NCBI GenBank assembly: GCA_001695595.3
Contig: MBPM02000068.1
Coordinates: 310,001 to 374,000 of the forward strand
Length of the DNA stretch: 64,000 bases
Direction: 5' to 3'
Source of the DNA: Plasmopara viticola
Taxonomy: Eukaryota > Oomycota > Peronosporomycetes > Peronosporales > Peronosporaceae
This document shows, one piece after another, positions 11,760-26,084 of the stretch. Numbering within the stretch: position 1 is the stretch's first letter; every line of letters starts with the position of its first letter. The notes beneath the pieces are model-generated. The model was given only the letters and a program-made list of their open reading frames with translations, made no database searches and was not told where the DNA came from. A program made the translations under genes and the position numbers.

Positions 11760-14700
11760 ATCGATACAACAGATTTGCACCGACTATTAGTTTTCACGCT
11801 GCACATCACATCTCATTCAATCTCCTTTACTTTATTAAATGAGTGCCAGTCTCGCTATTCGTAACATCGTTTCCACCATATACACGTTGTCACGTCGACA
11901 ACGACATCGGCATTGCTGAGGAGTCTGTCGTTATTACTAACTATAGTAACACTCGGGCCGTTCATCGATCGCGAGTCCGTACTCTTTGGGCCTAAGTTTT
12001 TCGAATAAGATTGCGATATACGGGCTAGCATAGACGGGTAAAAGATGTTCGCAAGCCGAACTTGACTTAATAACGCGCCACTCTTATCGTTCTAGAAATC
12101 ATGCTACTGTCGGCGACTAATCAGTGACTGTTACATCCAAAAGCATCTTCGACTTGAGTCAATTCGCTCACAAAATTAGGCTCGACTCACTGTCCAATAT
12201 GCAACTCATTTCTCAAAGATAAGCATCTCGCATGTAAGAGGTATTGCCAACTATCATCATGTTGATCTCATTTCAGCCTTCCATGACACCCCTTCATATT
12301 TCAGAATACCATAATTGGACAAATCATACCGCTACTTAAGTTTGCCTCCGTTTTTGACACCTTAAATTTCTCCGGCTACGTCAGTTTTAAAGTCCTTGCC
12401 AAACTTCAAGTGTCAAGCTATCATCTGAGCACTGCCACCAAGTAGAGATAATGCTTCACTTAGCTTCCTTTGGAAGCGATTTTTTCGTTTGATAACTTTA
12501 CAGACTGAGACGTCATTTTTTGTATAAGTGGAAAGCCGTGGCACTCAAACAGTGATCAACTTAGTTCCTTTACGTCTCCGATCCAGCCAGAAACCACATG
12601 CCGCTTATAAGCGGATGCATAATAGAAACTTCTTCGAGGTAGAAGCCTCTAGCACAAGCTCCGAGTCAACAGACTTTCGAACCGTCAATTCTTGTTGACA
12701 CTTGTCCACTTAAATTCGGCGCGCGTTGTCTTGTGCCGCCGTGTCCTCTACACCTAAGTACGCCGCACGAGTTAATGACAAAATCGTCATATTCAATGCA
12801 GGAACAAAAGCTCTGCTTGCAACGACTGTATTTACAACAAAGGCTGCGCATGTGCTATAGGCAGCGAGCCTTTGCATGCTCGTCAGATTGGAGCTGCTAA
12901 GGCAAAATATGCAACAGAAGAGCTCATCATTTCATTTAGATGGGAAACGCAAGTCTATAATTTTCTCTTTTTAGGTTTGCCTTCGGTCGATGAATATTGC
13001 GATCACTTGCATGGCTCTTCCTCCACAAAATAGCCTCCAGTTATTGACAACATTGCCACAACAACCTCTTTATCCGTACTCGCCTTAACAAAAAGTGCTA
13101 GACTAACGTCTGAATAAACGAAAACGCAAGATGCCTCACTAAAAAAGAGAGCAATTTTTATAAATTTCAGAGGTTTTGCCTGATCCTGGACACCAGGTCA
13201 CTAAATGAAATCTACGAAGAAGTATGGGTGAACCGTTTTGTACAGTTCTCGGGTGGGATAGTGGTCCGATTACTAATGCTAGCTATGTGACTCACTCTCA
13301 TTGCTTTGTAAGAGCTACAATCTATGAACAGCAAGCCTACGAGTATGAGGAAAGGGGTACCGCTCGGCCGCTTAAACAATGGCGCCGAGTAGTACGCTCC
13401 TTTGCATCAGGCGCCACAAGGACACACCTCGTCAGCAATGATGAACTTCACTTTGTTCTAAGAAAGTCATTGCTCCAGTGCGACTTTACGGTGATTATGC
13501 GCGGGCTCTAAGACCGCATTAAAGCTTTATAGTACATTCACTCGACGATGTTTAAAGACTGGACTGAAGACAAGGGTGGTATGAGATTATCCTTCATAAC
13601 TCTCCAGCACTGTCACTATCGAAATTTTATTCGAAAGATAGCTTTAGGGTTGGGTGAACTTTCAGGGTGTCACAGCCCAAAGCTTATTTGCGCTGGACTT
13701 ACATGCACTAAAAGCAGCTTCTCAGCTATTTTGCCATAGACACCAGCAAACGGATCTAAAATATATTAGAGCAGCTTTTGCCAAAAGAAATTGTCGACAA
13801 CACTATTGTGTTCGGAAGGCACTATATCGTAGTATCCATTTACATCGTTGCTATTTGTTTTCCATAAGAAAGGGCTGACAGGTGTAAATGGTACTATCCT
13901 ATATGGCAGCATACGAATATTACTATGCTCGTGTTGCGATTAACCTCTTGGAAGCTCTAGCCAAGCTCAAAGGCCTAAGACTCTAACAGTCCGCCGATTT
14001 TAGCAGACCTTTTGAAGGAGCTGACGTCTGAGTCGCAAATTTTTCCATCTAGAGGTCTTATAGGCAAACAGAAACCACATGTGGGGCCACCCATAAATTG
14101 TGTAAATGGGCAGAATGTCTTTCTTGGTCCAAATGACCTTTATATGGAGCATCATGTCCTTCGAGAAATGTATGTAACGTCATTTCATTAACGACTCAGA
14201 TTTGATCAGCTATATTCGACTTCAAAAAGGATATCGTCTGCTCACTTCTAACAATGCAACTGCAACAAGTATTGAGGATTAGCCACTCGGATTCGGCATA
14301 TTTGTCTGCGAAGGAAAGTCGCATCAAAGAATTGACACTGGCATTCGTCTTGCATATCAGATGGATTCATTCGTCAGAAGAGCTTTCAACTCTACAAATT
14401 TATAGTTTGGCCCGCGCAAAAGCGATTCGTAAGCACATTGTGTTCAACAAGCTTGTATTCATCGCAAAAACGATACTTCACAACGAATGACAGCGGTCTT
14501 GCCATTCTTTGGATAGTGTGGTGCCTTTTTATTTCCGTCCTTATATATGCGTGGCATCAATTTACCACAACTAGCCTGGAGCCCAGACGATGTACTCAAA
14601 GCTTTTTCAGTGCGCCTTCTATGACAAGCTGTTAGTTATGGAGTTCTTCTTAGTAGTCTTAAGATGTCTAGATTAAATCTGGATAATTCGCTAACGTCCG

Positions 14701-17700
14701 TTCGCATAGATCTGCAATGACGCGCAGCCGGTGGCACACTCAAGAGCGTTTTGAATGACGCTAGTAGTATGATCTGCTAAAAGCCAGTGCTGATGGATTT
14801 CAAGCCAAACTCGGAACTTAAAGCTTTAAATCTTAAACGGCCTAGTCTTGCTCGGCAAGGCCAAGACAGGAGCCTGCTGGAGACTTTTCTTGATGCATTT
14901 AAAGCATCTTTGTTTTGGAGGTTTCAGCACTGCGACATAGGCTTTGCGGAATCCGCATAATAGCACTGCTTTTCTTCAAATGGTTGACAAGATCTGAGCA
15001 ACGCCTCCACAGATTTTGGAACTGTACGGAAGGCAAAGCCGAGTCGGCTTACAAATTTTGTGGTCTGCGCAAACCTTATGGCTGCTCACAAAGCAACAGA
15101 GACCTTCAATTATTCCACCACTGAGACACATATGTTGACATTGAGAAAAAAGCTTATTGCTTCGCATGACCTTAATACCGTGCCATAGAATTTTTAAATG
15201 GGCGTAAAAGATCATTTGCTCTTTTTTAGCATTAGGACGTCATAGTTTGCATCAGGGGATGACGCCATCTAGCAGCGTGAGCAAAAGTTTTCGTCAAAAA
15301 ATGTCTTGGCGACAGCTCGTAATGGTCAAAATAATAGTGAGACTACGCGTTTACCTTTCAATAGCGCTCAAAAGCTGTAGTGGCATCAGTAACAACTTCC
15401 ATAGCATACAGCCTGACTAACATTCAGCCGTGAGGAGTATTCGCGGCTCCCTCTTCAAAACTTATTGAAAGCCATCTACCAAATCTAGTGCACTGTTCAA
15501 CGTACACCCAGACATCTTTCTAGAAGCACGTTCTTGGTTGTCGGGGTGCTTGTCTAGGTACCGCTGAACTAGCTATCGTATAATCAAGTCACTCGGGGAT
15601 GAGTGCGGAGACATTAACTTCCGCACAATGCTATCGTTGCCATTCTAACAAAAGCTCTCACACTGCTATCCTTAGAGTGACTTATGCTTTGAAACATGGT
15701 AACTCGTGCCGAGCTCGTGGCTGATATCGTGCCAGTTTCCTATGCGCGGAGATGATTTTGTTCGCGGACTACATCTATAATCTTTCTTCATAAAATGTAG
15801 TAAATCCTAAAGAGCCTTCAAAATTTTTGAGCCAGGGCTCAACGTTCACACTCTTCGTCTTATGATTCGATATTCTCCAGTAAGGTTTCCGCCTTCAGGA
15901 ATTTCACACCTAAGATGCTATCGATTGTTAATGCAGCCAATGTCTCATTAGCCTTAAAAGCTTTAGGGTCCTATTGCTGTGGCACTTCTGATAGTACTTC
16001 CAATTGGAGACTTGGGCTACTGAAACCTTCTCGCTAGCAGTAAGTTGTCTCTAGTGTAGGATGTTGGTAGCTATCTGTCTTGTGACCATGTTTCTAAAGT
16101 GGATCTCGTTTCCAACGCGATTATTACACATCCATTTGGGTAGGGCAGTCGCGCTTTTGTATGTAATTGTTTGTCCATTTTAGTGACCTATCTCCAGCTG
16201 CCTTAATTTGGATCTTGTGGATATCACATTTGAAGCCCCCAAACCCAGGTCGAGCGAACAGCCAATTGAGCCACAGAAGCTTTAGCTTAAAAATACAAAG
16301 TCCGCTAGCTTTCCTGATAACTACTAGACTAATTTTTACGCTGTAATATAGCAAACTAGAATATCAATGTTGGCCATAGTTTCAATGAAACTCACACTTT
16401 TAGACGACTTTGCCGAAGTGTTAAAGCTTATCGATGCTCGACAGTAAAAGTACACAGTGAAGTGCTTTACCGCTGGACTGCGGAAGAGCCATCGATCTGG
16501 GCCAGTATGCGGGGCACACGAAATTTGCGACGATCGAAACAAAACTCTTTTAATGTAGTCGCACTTGTGTGTGAAGGGTAGTTTGTGATGCAACTAAAAT
16601 ATATGTTTGAGTTCTTGATGTTTCTGGTACTTGCAAGATGTTTCAACCAGTAACGTTTTTATATTGTGTCGTAAAAATTGTATGCCAGCTCGAGAGCAGA
16701 TTAAAGGGTGCGCTAAAACTTGCAATCTTGGGCCAAACGATGTATTTAATAGTCTGCGCTAGTGTATTAAGCATAGATACAAAGCTTGATATCCGTATCA
16801 ATATTTTTGAGACTGAAGAGAGACAGTGATGGTCTGGAAAAACAAATTGCCTAAAGGCATAGCTTGTTATTGATGCTGAGCCAGTAAATGCTAAATTGCA
16901 TTCGGAGTGTGTACGTCTTAATCTTTTGCGCAGGAATTTTGGACAAAGGTTTATTTTTTTCGCACACTATGAGGCCGTAGGTGTGTAACTGAAAGGTGTA
17001 ATTAGTGTTTGTAAGTTTTAATCATACGATAGATAGCGGTTGATGCACGCTGGGCTTTATATCTTAAAACTTATCAAGCTTTTAAAGTTATTCGCACTTG
17101 TGTGAATTGCTTAGAGATTAATAGTTGACAATCCTGATATTCGTCTTAGCGTAAAATGATTAAAACCAAGTAAATTAGGTCAAGCGTACCCAAAGTGGCC
17201 GTAGAGGCAGTACTTGGCTTATGATTTGATTCCGCAGGTATCTTAACCGGTTTAACGTTGAGTTGAGATACATAGGACTTTGATAAAAGACGAGTGAAAA
17301 CGTCCGGAGTAGGATGGCGCGTCGACAACGAAATCGTTTTAACGTATCATGAACGAAAATTGGGTAAGACTCTTAACCTTTTTTGGAACTTGTGCTTGGT
17401 GCGTGGGATGTCAGTTGTATACGCCTTCTGACAGCAAACTCGTGCTGTATGTATTGTCTTGTACTATGAGAAATATTTGTCCACTGACTAAATGGGATGG
17501 TGATTGCTTGAAGCTATAACTAGCAGTAAAATGGGGCGACACCAATTTAAACGGCAGTACGTGGCAAGAAACCTTCAATAGAAATTGACCGATAGCATGG
17601 CCAGTGGACACGACTAGGGGGTTATATTGGCAGAATCCATCTAGTTGGATCGTTTATTGTCCACTTTTAGTTGCTGTACTCGACGTCTGCTGGACAAATG

Positions 17701-18900
17701 GGTGATACTTTTGAAATCCGGAGCTGTTGATGCCATTTCGACACTCCCGTCACGGCTACATATGTATCTGAATTTCTGTATGAAATGCTAGTCGGTGCTG
17801 AATTAGCGCAGGTAATAGTTGCTATATGCACGTTGCTGTAGTAGAAAAAGTTGTAGTATTCATTTATATTGTCATAGCATAGTTGTTGTGAGTCAATTTG
17901 GCGTAAGAGTAGTAGTTGTGTGAGAGAAAAGTAAGCCTTGTTAAACTTACAAGCCACTTTGCACTTGATTTGCCACTCGTATTCATTAGTTGTTGCCTTT
18001 TGTAATATCATGAAATTGAAACTGCCGAAAGAGATACGAATCGTATTTTTATCAATCATTTGGTAGGTGCAGCAAATCAAATCGATGGTGGTTAGAGTAA
18101 TAACAACGCACAACTTCTCTCAATGAGTCCATAGACAAACGTGTGATCAGAGCGATTAATAAAGACAACACCACAGTATTCGTAAAATGAACTAGTCCGA
18201 CAGACACCCATATCGACTCCAAGTTAATCCGAACAGACTAAACTTGGGTACTGTTTGTAGGAAACTGACGGAGCGGGAGCCTTCCTCAAACGAGACCAAG
18301 GCAAGGATAGGTATATGTAGTAACTGTCGGTGGCGAAGGGGCATGGTGGCGAAAATTGTATCTGGTTGTAGAAATGGGGCAGGATCGGGTGCGTCGGAAA
18401 ATTAGGTGGAGGGAGCACCAGATCTAACACAATGACAAATTAGATCGCTGACCACCCTTGTGCGTAAGGTCTCTTCGTCAATCCCAGAGCTGCCCAAAAC
18501 CGATGTTGTACCGCATCCCTAGCGGGTCTATCCCATTAACTTGGGAAGTTTTTACCCACAATAAACAACAGCTATGTATGCAGCTGTGCAACTTTGAAAC
18601 AACTAAGTTTGGTGGTCTATGTTGTCAGCTTGCAAAACTTTTGTAGTGCTTGTCGTGTTGCTACTGGCACAGGAGATGCCTTAAGTAGAGACCCATGATG
18701 TTATAGCATCTGACAACGCGCAATTTTTGAGAGAACGAAGAAAGAGTTGCCACCAAATAAATCACTATCTTCAATGATGGTCACGCCAAAGAGAGTAAAC
18801 TTTACGCTTGAGGCCAAAAGAGTATGTTTGAACAGATTTGTAAGCTTGAATATAACTTCTTTATTAATTTTCTGCAGGAGTCCAAAATATTGTCACTTGT
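11760..18900. other. Gene desert, no supported gene
   Basis: Both strands are densely closed by stops; the longest open frames are below 150 codons and show no family motif (for example 17667-18113 on the minus strand, an AT-rich, Ile/Thr/Tyr-rich frame). The start may be the 5' remainder of the copia relic. I found no RNA gene, tandem array or LTR pair by eye. Confidence 0.5.
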
Positions 18901-19070
18901 TCTATTTCTTTCAAACCGGGACAAATATAGATTATGAATCGGTTTATGTACATCACGTTTTCGTTGACTGGCCATCAGTCCTATTTTTATTGGCTAAATC
19001 ATCACCTATTTTAATCATTTCACATCACTTTCAACAATGCCGCTTCTGTGCATTGCCTTAAGAAATACCG

Positions 19071-19320
19071 CTACTTTACATCATCTTCGAAGCGATCCTG
19101 ACCATGCTGGTTATGGATGATCCCCAGGAATTCACGGTCGTGGAAGGCCTTCCAGCTCCCTCTATCGGTCTTTGATCCCGTGGAAGCCTTGGTAGCAACA
19201 CCTAGACAGGAAAGAAGATGAGAGTTGTGCAGATCAGCTGGACACAATAGCAGAACCTGCCCAGAACGGGCGTAAAGCAAGACGTTGCAGCTAACGTTTT
19301 ACCCCCAGTTGAAGACCTTC
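19071..19320 (-). pseudogene. Possible gypsy integrase relic
   Basis: On the minus strand, alternating frames read like the start of a chromovirus or gypsy integrase core: a Cys/Leu-rich stretch, then RGSWKAF, then frame-shifted HGQDRF and VVDRFSKM-like remnants. Several frameshifts are needed, so the call rests on order of remnants only. Confidence 0.3.
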
Positions 19321-22300
19321 AATACTTGGATGATGCAACTTTTATCTTTTCAGAATACAAGTTTATTACTGGACAATATCCGATATTTCAAAGGTGGTTT
19401 AGGTGATGTTAAGTAGACAAAAAAACTGCTTTCACCATAGGACAAGGGGTGACGGAGTTGTTATAGGTGATGTATAGAAGTGACATTTATGGAGGTGGTG
19501 GAAAGTACCGGAGTTAGGAGGTTGAACATCAGAATAATGGATGACGGTCAAAAGCAATGTACATATGCCAATTCTCTTTTAAAAATTAAGACCCACTTTG
19601 CACTTAATAGTGAAATGATGTCAAGTTGTTTACGCTGTAATGCTAAAAGTTTGACGCTATCGACCTCAAGTACGTGCTCAACCAAACGGGCGACAAGGTA
19701 TACTCAAATGTGCTAGAGATCGTGACTGAATTTTAACTCTGCCGCTTAAGCCACAAAATTTAGTGGAAAGGTCCAAATTACAATTCTGATTCGCCATCAC
19801 CTTCTTTCAGAGGCGAAATTCTCTATTTGGAGCTAAGACTTTAGATGAAGCAAGTCTTTTGAGAGTCAGCTCAAACCGGTGTTCATAAGACGGCTCGTTG
19901 CCTACAAAGATCGGTCATCCTTATGTAGAGGAGGCTAACTCCAAGCTGTTGGTTAGCTTGTGGCCATATGTTGGTGCTTCATATAAGGTGATACCTGCTG
20001 TTTGCGTGTAGGGTGCTCCCTATGACAGATGTTTCTTAGTTGTAGGTGCCGCAAATCTACAACCATAACATCTAGCTAATACGAGGCGCCATAAAGGAAG
20101 AGAGAAAGGTCAACAGGCTTATTAGCAATGACTTAGTGTGCTATAACATTAACTGTATGGTATGCAAGTCTATCTAGCTTGTTGTTAAAAACAATCATTA
20201 AAAACATCAGAACATCTAAACGATCTTTATTGACTCCAAATCGTCGGTCAATAACGCCCGGAGCTCTATATTTTAATGAAGTCAGTAATATGATAGTCTT
20301 TTGGTGCACATTAAAATGACATTATCACTTTTTCGTCAGCGACAGGGATGAAAATTACTTTATCTAATCTTATAGCGATTATAAGCGTAAAGTTTTCCGG
20401 CTTTTGATCATGCCGAACACTGTTTGGTCTTAGACCTGGAAGCGAAGTATCAGGTCATCATTGGTAAATTGTGACAAGAGCTCCACAAAGATCGGGTTGC
20501 TGAAATTTTAAGGAACTTTGTTTGCACCATATGAAAATATTGGTGGGTCATAGGCCCCTCCCTGTTCGATTTTATAAAACGCAATTGACACAAACATTGG
20601 TGTGTCAAGAATGAACAATATTACACGAGGACGAGATTCGATTTGATGGATGTGAAGCATAAAGTGACACGTAAACATCTAAGCGGTGCTCATAAGACAA
20701 AGCACTATCGGCATTCCATGCTTAACGCTGAAGCAGTTCCTAATTTTGTGCCTGAAAGAGATGCAAGCTACAAAGAGGTGCATGTAAAGAAAGCATCTGC
20801 AACGTACTGAATCTGCTATATTGCCTTTTTAGTCCAATGTAGTATGAAAGCCCACCCGTACAACGTGATGTGACATGAAAATATTTGGCTAGTGCTAGCA
20901 AATGACAGCACATACTGCATGCCCTGTACGACCTAACCTACAACCAGGCTTGGCACTGCAGATGTACATAGAATGAGGTGCTATTTAGTGAAAATCACTT
21001 GACATGATCAGAGTTTGCTGAATAGTATGCACAGAACAGTCAGCTATAGACCAGGCTTGAAATTCGGTATTGAAAGAGCAAATAATACAGCCATTTTTAG
21101 TAAAAAAAAAAAAAAGACTTTTCCAATAATTAAATTAGCTATGTGGATTGCAATGTTCAAACCTGTGACTCAATTCGCTTCAATAACTCACCTTGCGAGA
21201 GCATAATTGCATGGCATATATAAATTGGCTTCACGTGGTCTGGTATAATTCAAGTATCAGGTCACGTGTGATCGATGTACGTATCAGAGCAGCCGCGATC
21301 CGCCCACGCATCAAATCAGCTGAAATTCGCGAGTCTAATCTCGAAATGGAGTTGTTTGATCAAACGGACCAATGATTCGATTAATCATAATTGGTCGTAG
21401 GTTTCTAATTGTAGAAATCTGATCAAATCCACCAGGAGAGGCTTTTGGACGACCGAACCATAAGCCGAAAACACAAAAAAGAACAACAATTGTAACGCTT
21501 TTTCTACTTTAAGAACTTATTGGTATGCTTAAGGCGGGGAACATTGTTTTGGTCCATACAAATTTCCGCGTGCCTCGTACGTAAATAGCCACGTCAGAAA
21601 GTGTTGGCCAAACAATGTGTGCTTTTTTTGCTACTGCATAATTGGTGTATTTCGGCCATGTACCACTGCCATCATAAAGGCTATCGTTTATCTTTACTCC
21701 ATCCGGCTTTTTACACAAATTCTGCTAATAAGGTCTAATATTCATGGGACATCTAAGAAGCAGGCAAGATCCAAAATAAAGAACTGAAATACAAAGACGA
21801 TAAGAAGCCGACCTGATCGGTCACTTGCCTGGCATATTATTTAATGATATCCACAAGGTGATGAATACTCATCACACGTCCCGCCGGAACGAACCTAACC
21901 AAATCAAAAATACTATATAGTTGAAATGTCACCAGAGGAGTGTAACTAGCCCGACCGACCGAGACAAGGTAAGACACTTAGCGATCCCATAATTATCGAA
22001 AAACTTCTATCTTAGTTGACAGCCAGGAGTGCAATGTCTAGTCGGAAGCCAATAAGCTTCACAAGAGCACTTCGCCACACATATCCCTAGCATCCGGACC
22101 AGAGCTCTTACTAAGGGTCCTGTACCGACGAAGAGACGCAGTTCAAATTTGATCCAGCGACTGACGTGCCTGTAAGAGTGGAAATGCCGATGTTACTGGT
22201 GGATCGCACAAAACCTACCGATTGGTTGTGCGGAGGAATAGAATTTACTAGTAAGAACGGCAAAGCCGGTTATTTCAGGTATGCCTCAAATTCTCTGTCC

Positions 22301-24690
22301 ATGGTTGTGTCGATCATAAAGTATCGTAAATTGCGGCGCAAACCGTAATCCACCTAAATGAGGCTTAAGAACAAAAACCAAGAAAAAGTTTTCAAGCATC
22401 GTACCACCGACGCATGGGACAAAAATAACGACTTCGTGGCGGTATGGTGTGTCAAGCTACTCGATGTTACCGCACAAAGCGGCTTGAAGCAATGTTAGCT
22501 CAAAGGGCGTTTGTAAAACTCCGGTGCTCACGCATCTGTGGCCGCGAAGATTTACTCTCCGGCTTTTGATCATCATTGTCTTCAGCTCGCGGACTGACTA
22601 ATTTTACACAAACGAATGTCACCATAGATAATGTTACAAATATGACACTTCTCATGCAATAAACGGAATAAGCTGTTATAGCTTCAATCCGCTCAATATG
22701 TCGAATCAAATTCCTTATAATATAAGCTAATGCGCGCTGCAATCTCAAAGGTGTCCAGGAATTTGAATTCTGTCCCTTATAAGCGATCAAAGCGCGCTTT
22801 ATGGTTGATACTGAGCACACAGAACAAAAGGAAGTGAGGTTGTGAAGCTGATTAACATCCCGATTACAAGTCGGCAGCTTTTGTACCAGGATCATAAAGC
22901 TCCAAAGGCCAAGAGCGGGTGCATCCCAACTTATTAAGAGAAGCGATGGTGCTGGCTTGTGCGGATGTGTAATTGGGCGCACAGGACTTCAAAAATCAAG
23001 ATATTGATATGCAAGTGGATTTGTCGCAGCTTGATGACAAATTCGGAAGGAACGGTTAGAGCCACGAAAGACCTTAAAAGACATGCCGATCATGCTTACA
23101 AAAATAAATGAGCGAGACACTGAAAGCCGACATGACTTATCTTGACTCGTACTGCAAATATATCTAGCTTAACAATTAAAATCAATTGCACTCATGGCAA
23201 CTCAAAGCGATCACAAGGTTGAATTGCATAAAATGCCCCTCGTATGCGCATGTCGATATTACATTAAAGAAAGTCCATTTGATGATTCTAGGGTCATGAA
23301 CGTAGAATAGCATGTTTGAGATGAGAAACAAACTGGTCTTGAACGGTATCAGCTTTAGCAACTTAGCTACAGTGCATGAACTGATCCAAGGAAGCTACAG
23401 CGTGTATTTGTGATGCATTGCTGTGACTTAATTTACCTCTCGTCCGGCATTACTGCCGAATTCGACGTGCTGAGTTTCTTAAATCTCCTCAGTAATGCTA
23501 CTATGAGAGCTCGATTGCGCCAAAAATACTACCACGTCATTAGTACCAATAGCATGAAAAGCATTTTATCCAGACCACAATCTGGTAGTTAGACTGAAAC
23601 CGCTCCGACTTTTGGACGCTGGTAAGTACAAAGGAGTGTTAAAAGAGAAAAGGTGAGCAAAACCGATTATGGTGAGAAGGTTTTAATTAAGTATTGCCGC
23701 AAGATGATAAAGCGCGGTGCACAAAATATCTGCTGTGAATGAAATGACTTACGTCAGATGATTCCGATTATCCCAAGTGCAGAATGCCGCCAATAGTGAG
23801 ATAAGCATGTGTTTTTGTGACATCAGCATACAGCTGACTTTCTTTTCAGTGAAGGATCGAATGTTGTTGCTAAGACCCTTGATACAACAAGAAAAATAAA
23901 TTATTAGTGAAGCTCTCCACGGTCGCCACAACAACCAGCAGCCCAGTCTTGCAAGTACGAGACGTGTTATAGAGCACAAAGCTTTGACCCAGAGACTTTG
24001 TTATTTTCCGTCCACATTGCTTCAATAGATTTTTATCATGATCAGAAGCGGCACCTGACGAGCACTGATTGCGTTCGGTGCTTGCGCACCACAATGTTGC
24101 TCCATCGGGTTAAGCGCAACCATAAGCTAATTATATATGTTTTGTGTGTTTAAAAAAGTTGAGCATTTTGCTTCATCCCCACAAAAAATCAGTCGAGTTG
24201 ACTCAGAATCATGTCAATTACAAGGTCTAATCGGTGGAGCGGGCCGACGTAGCCATTTGCTTCGAGGAAGGGGAGCTCGTTTTCTCTGCTCCTTATTTTC
24301 TACTTAAAGCCGATACGAGTCGTAGATCGACATATTCTTCACTTTAGATATAAATTTACGTTGCATGACAACAACGACAAAATCTAATTTATTCTTAAAA
24401 CTAAATTAACTTTTTTACATTAATCGACAATACCTCAAATTTCTATACCATATTACTTTCTACTACTTACATCACACAGTGTGACACACAATGGATACGT
24501 GAAACCTGGTCGCGCGATAAAAATGCTTTACTTCTACTCCGAAAGAGGAAGTATAAAAATCCAGCCTCGGTTCGATTGGCTGATAGGACAGATTAAAACG
24601 AATTTAAACTGATCTGGCTGGAAAATGAAAGCATTCTAAAAGCAATGCCGTGGCTTACAAGGGGACCTAACAGTTGGTAGGCCAACTTGT
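19321..24690. other. Gene desert, no supported gene
   Basis: No conserved coding frame recognised. It contains a poly-A run near 21103-21115 and a short signal-peptide-like frame at 22655-22500 (-), described separately. The rest is probably decayed repeat sequence. Confidence 0.45.
22500..22655 (-). pseudogene. Short secreted-protein-like fragment (possible effector remnant)
   Basis: From an ATG at 22655 the minus strand gives 51 residues. It begins with a signal-peptide-like stretch (MRSVIFVTLSMVTFVCVK), then an acidic and basic hydrophilic region, and stops after RSFTNAL. This layout resembles the start of oomycete secreted effectors, but no RXLR-dEER pair is present and the frame ends too early for a normal effector. 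It may be a broken copy or chance; the same frame is also open upstream of this ATG, which weakens the case. Confidence 0.2.
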
Positions 24691-24800
24691 AATTGTGTCA
24701 AGCAAGTTGATTTGCTGTTTTTGCAAGAGACGAAGCAAGAAAACAACGCGAAACTTGACGTGATGAAGCATGTAGATCGATGCTTAGTCAGAGTAGTCGG
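24690..24800 (+). pseudogene. Possible LINE endonuclease remnant
   Basis: One plus-strand frame reads VDLLFLQETKQENNAKLD, resembling the LQETK block of the exonuclease-endonuclease-phosphatase domain of non-LTR retrotransposons. Nothing flanking it confirms the domain. Confidence 0.3.
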
Positions 24801-26084
24801 AATACTGACAAAGTGCTTAGAGAAACTCTGTCGATTCGAGTCTCATCCCAGAAAGAGAAGTTGATCTCGCACAAATTGACAAGTATCGCAAAGCTGATGT
24901 ACATGTTTCTGTTTTCTCAACTAAAAACTCGATGAGATATGAAACGCGAAGAGCATAAACAAAAGTCGATAAGATCTTGGATCTGACATTTGGACCTCGG
25001 TTCTGCTGCATAAAGATAGAGGTCCTACTTGAGGTTATCAATATACAATATTAATTCTAGTCGTAGATGTCTCCAAGTACTCCCAAACGTAGCGTACGTT
25101 GTGCTTTTGAGACCAATTATCAACATTGTCACCCGATAAAGAAGATAGAAATGAGTTTTTATTTAACCAGGCGCAATGTATACCAAAAAATGGCCGTTGA
25201 CATATACGAGCGCATATTAGTAATCTTATGCTATAAATACAAAATTTGCATCGCTGGGTGTCGAATTTCTTGTATCTCTCATCGAAATCTTGTGCTCGTA
25301 ACCAAACAAACAGCATATCAAGTTACTCGCAACAAGCGCAACAGTGCATATACCTAATTTGAAGAAGGACATTTTGCATGACAACATGTCTGATTAAGTG
25401 AGAAAGAATTAAAAAATGTCAACTACCCAATACAAATGTGGGAATTTGACATACCTATAACAAGGGTTTACACGTCTAGAGGCCGACAATAGTAAAGAGC
25501 AAAATCTATCAAATCCCCGATGGCAATTTAAAAGTTGGCCACACAATTTAAACGGCCAGTATGTTCTTTCGCTTTAGCAAACTTTGGCAATGTCTCGCCC
25601 ATATCTCTGAAAAGACCAGTTGTATTTTGAGGCCCATTAGACCATTTTTGAGTCAAGAGTGACTAATAACGTTATGCTAACATCGACAAATGTGTTCTTA
25701 CAGCAAAGGAGACTAACACCCTCGGCTTTGTTGGAAAAGCCATAGGGCTTGATCAGGCTTCGAAAAAGTGAAGGCCGTCTTGAATCAAGAAACGCAAACT
25801 CGCCAAAAAAAGTGAGGATGCGATAGGTTTAGCTACTTACCATTGCATGTACAATACTGGTTATGTGATCCACAAACCTCTGTACAGTCAATTTGAAAGA
25901 AAGTTGAGCGTTGCTAAACGAGTGAGCAGCAGAATATTTCAATAGCAAAAGTCGCTATCAAGTCACTCTTTTTGCACCAGAAGCGAGACAAAAGCGTTAA
26001 TGTCATTTGCTTCGCTTTTGTCGATGTCATTGTTGTGCATTTTCTGCAACCTGATAAGGATTGTTCAAAATTAAACATCTAACT

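Larger units (their letters stand above)
9600..11760 (-). mobile_element. Decayed Ty1/copia retrotransposon pol (RT and RNase H), interrupted by two short repeats
   Basis: Reading the minus strand, the copia order is visible despite stops and frameshifts. Near 11400-11440 a frame gives KRLYGLEKAGQH, the RT block usually YGLKQA. Near 11270-11310 comes YVDDVLVTG, the RT catalytic box. Near 10140-10280 a weak RPDIAFA-like remnant follows. At 9890-9930 is KKQSGVSLSATEAEFVAV, the RNase H signature. At 9620-9700 is KLMLADVLMKSVDKHKL, the usual ADMLTK-type C-terminus. No LTRs could be delimited. The element is clearly nonfunctional. Sequence up to about 12.9 kb may belong to its 5' part, but I cannot support that. 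Confidence 0.65.

Noticed and set aside
12666..12851. Minus-strand frame with SGQVSTR wording similar to an off-frame of the copia element
   Set aside because: Similarity is a few residues only and in a noncoding frame of the other element.
17667..18113. 148-codon minus-strand frame in the desert
   Set aside because: AT-biased composition, no motif, no plausible splice partners.
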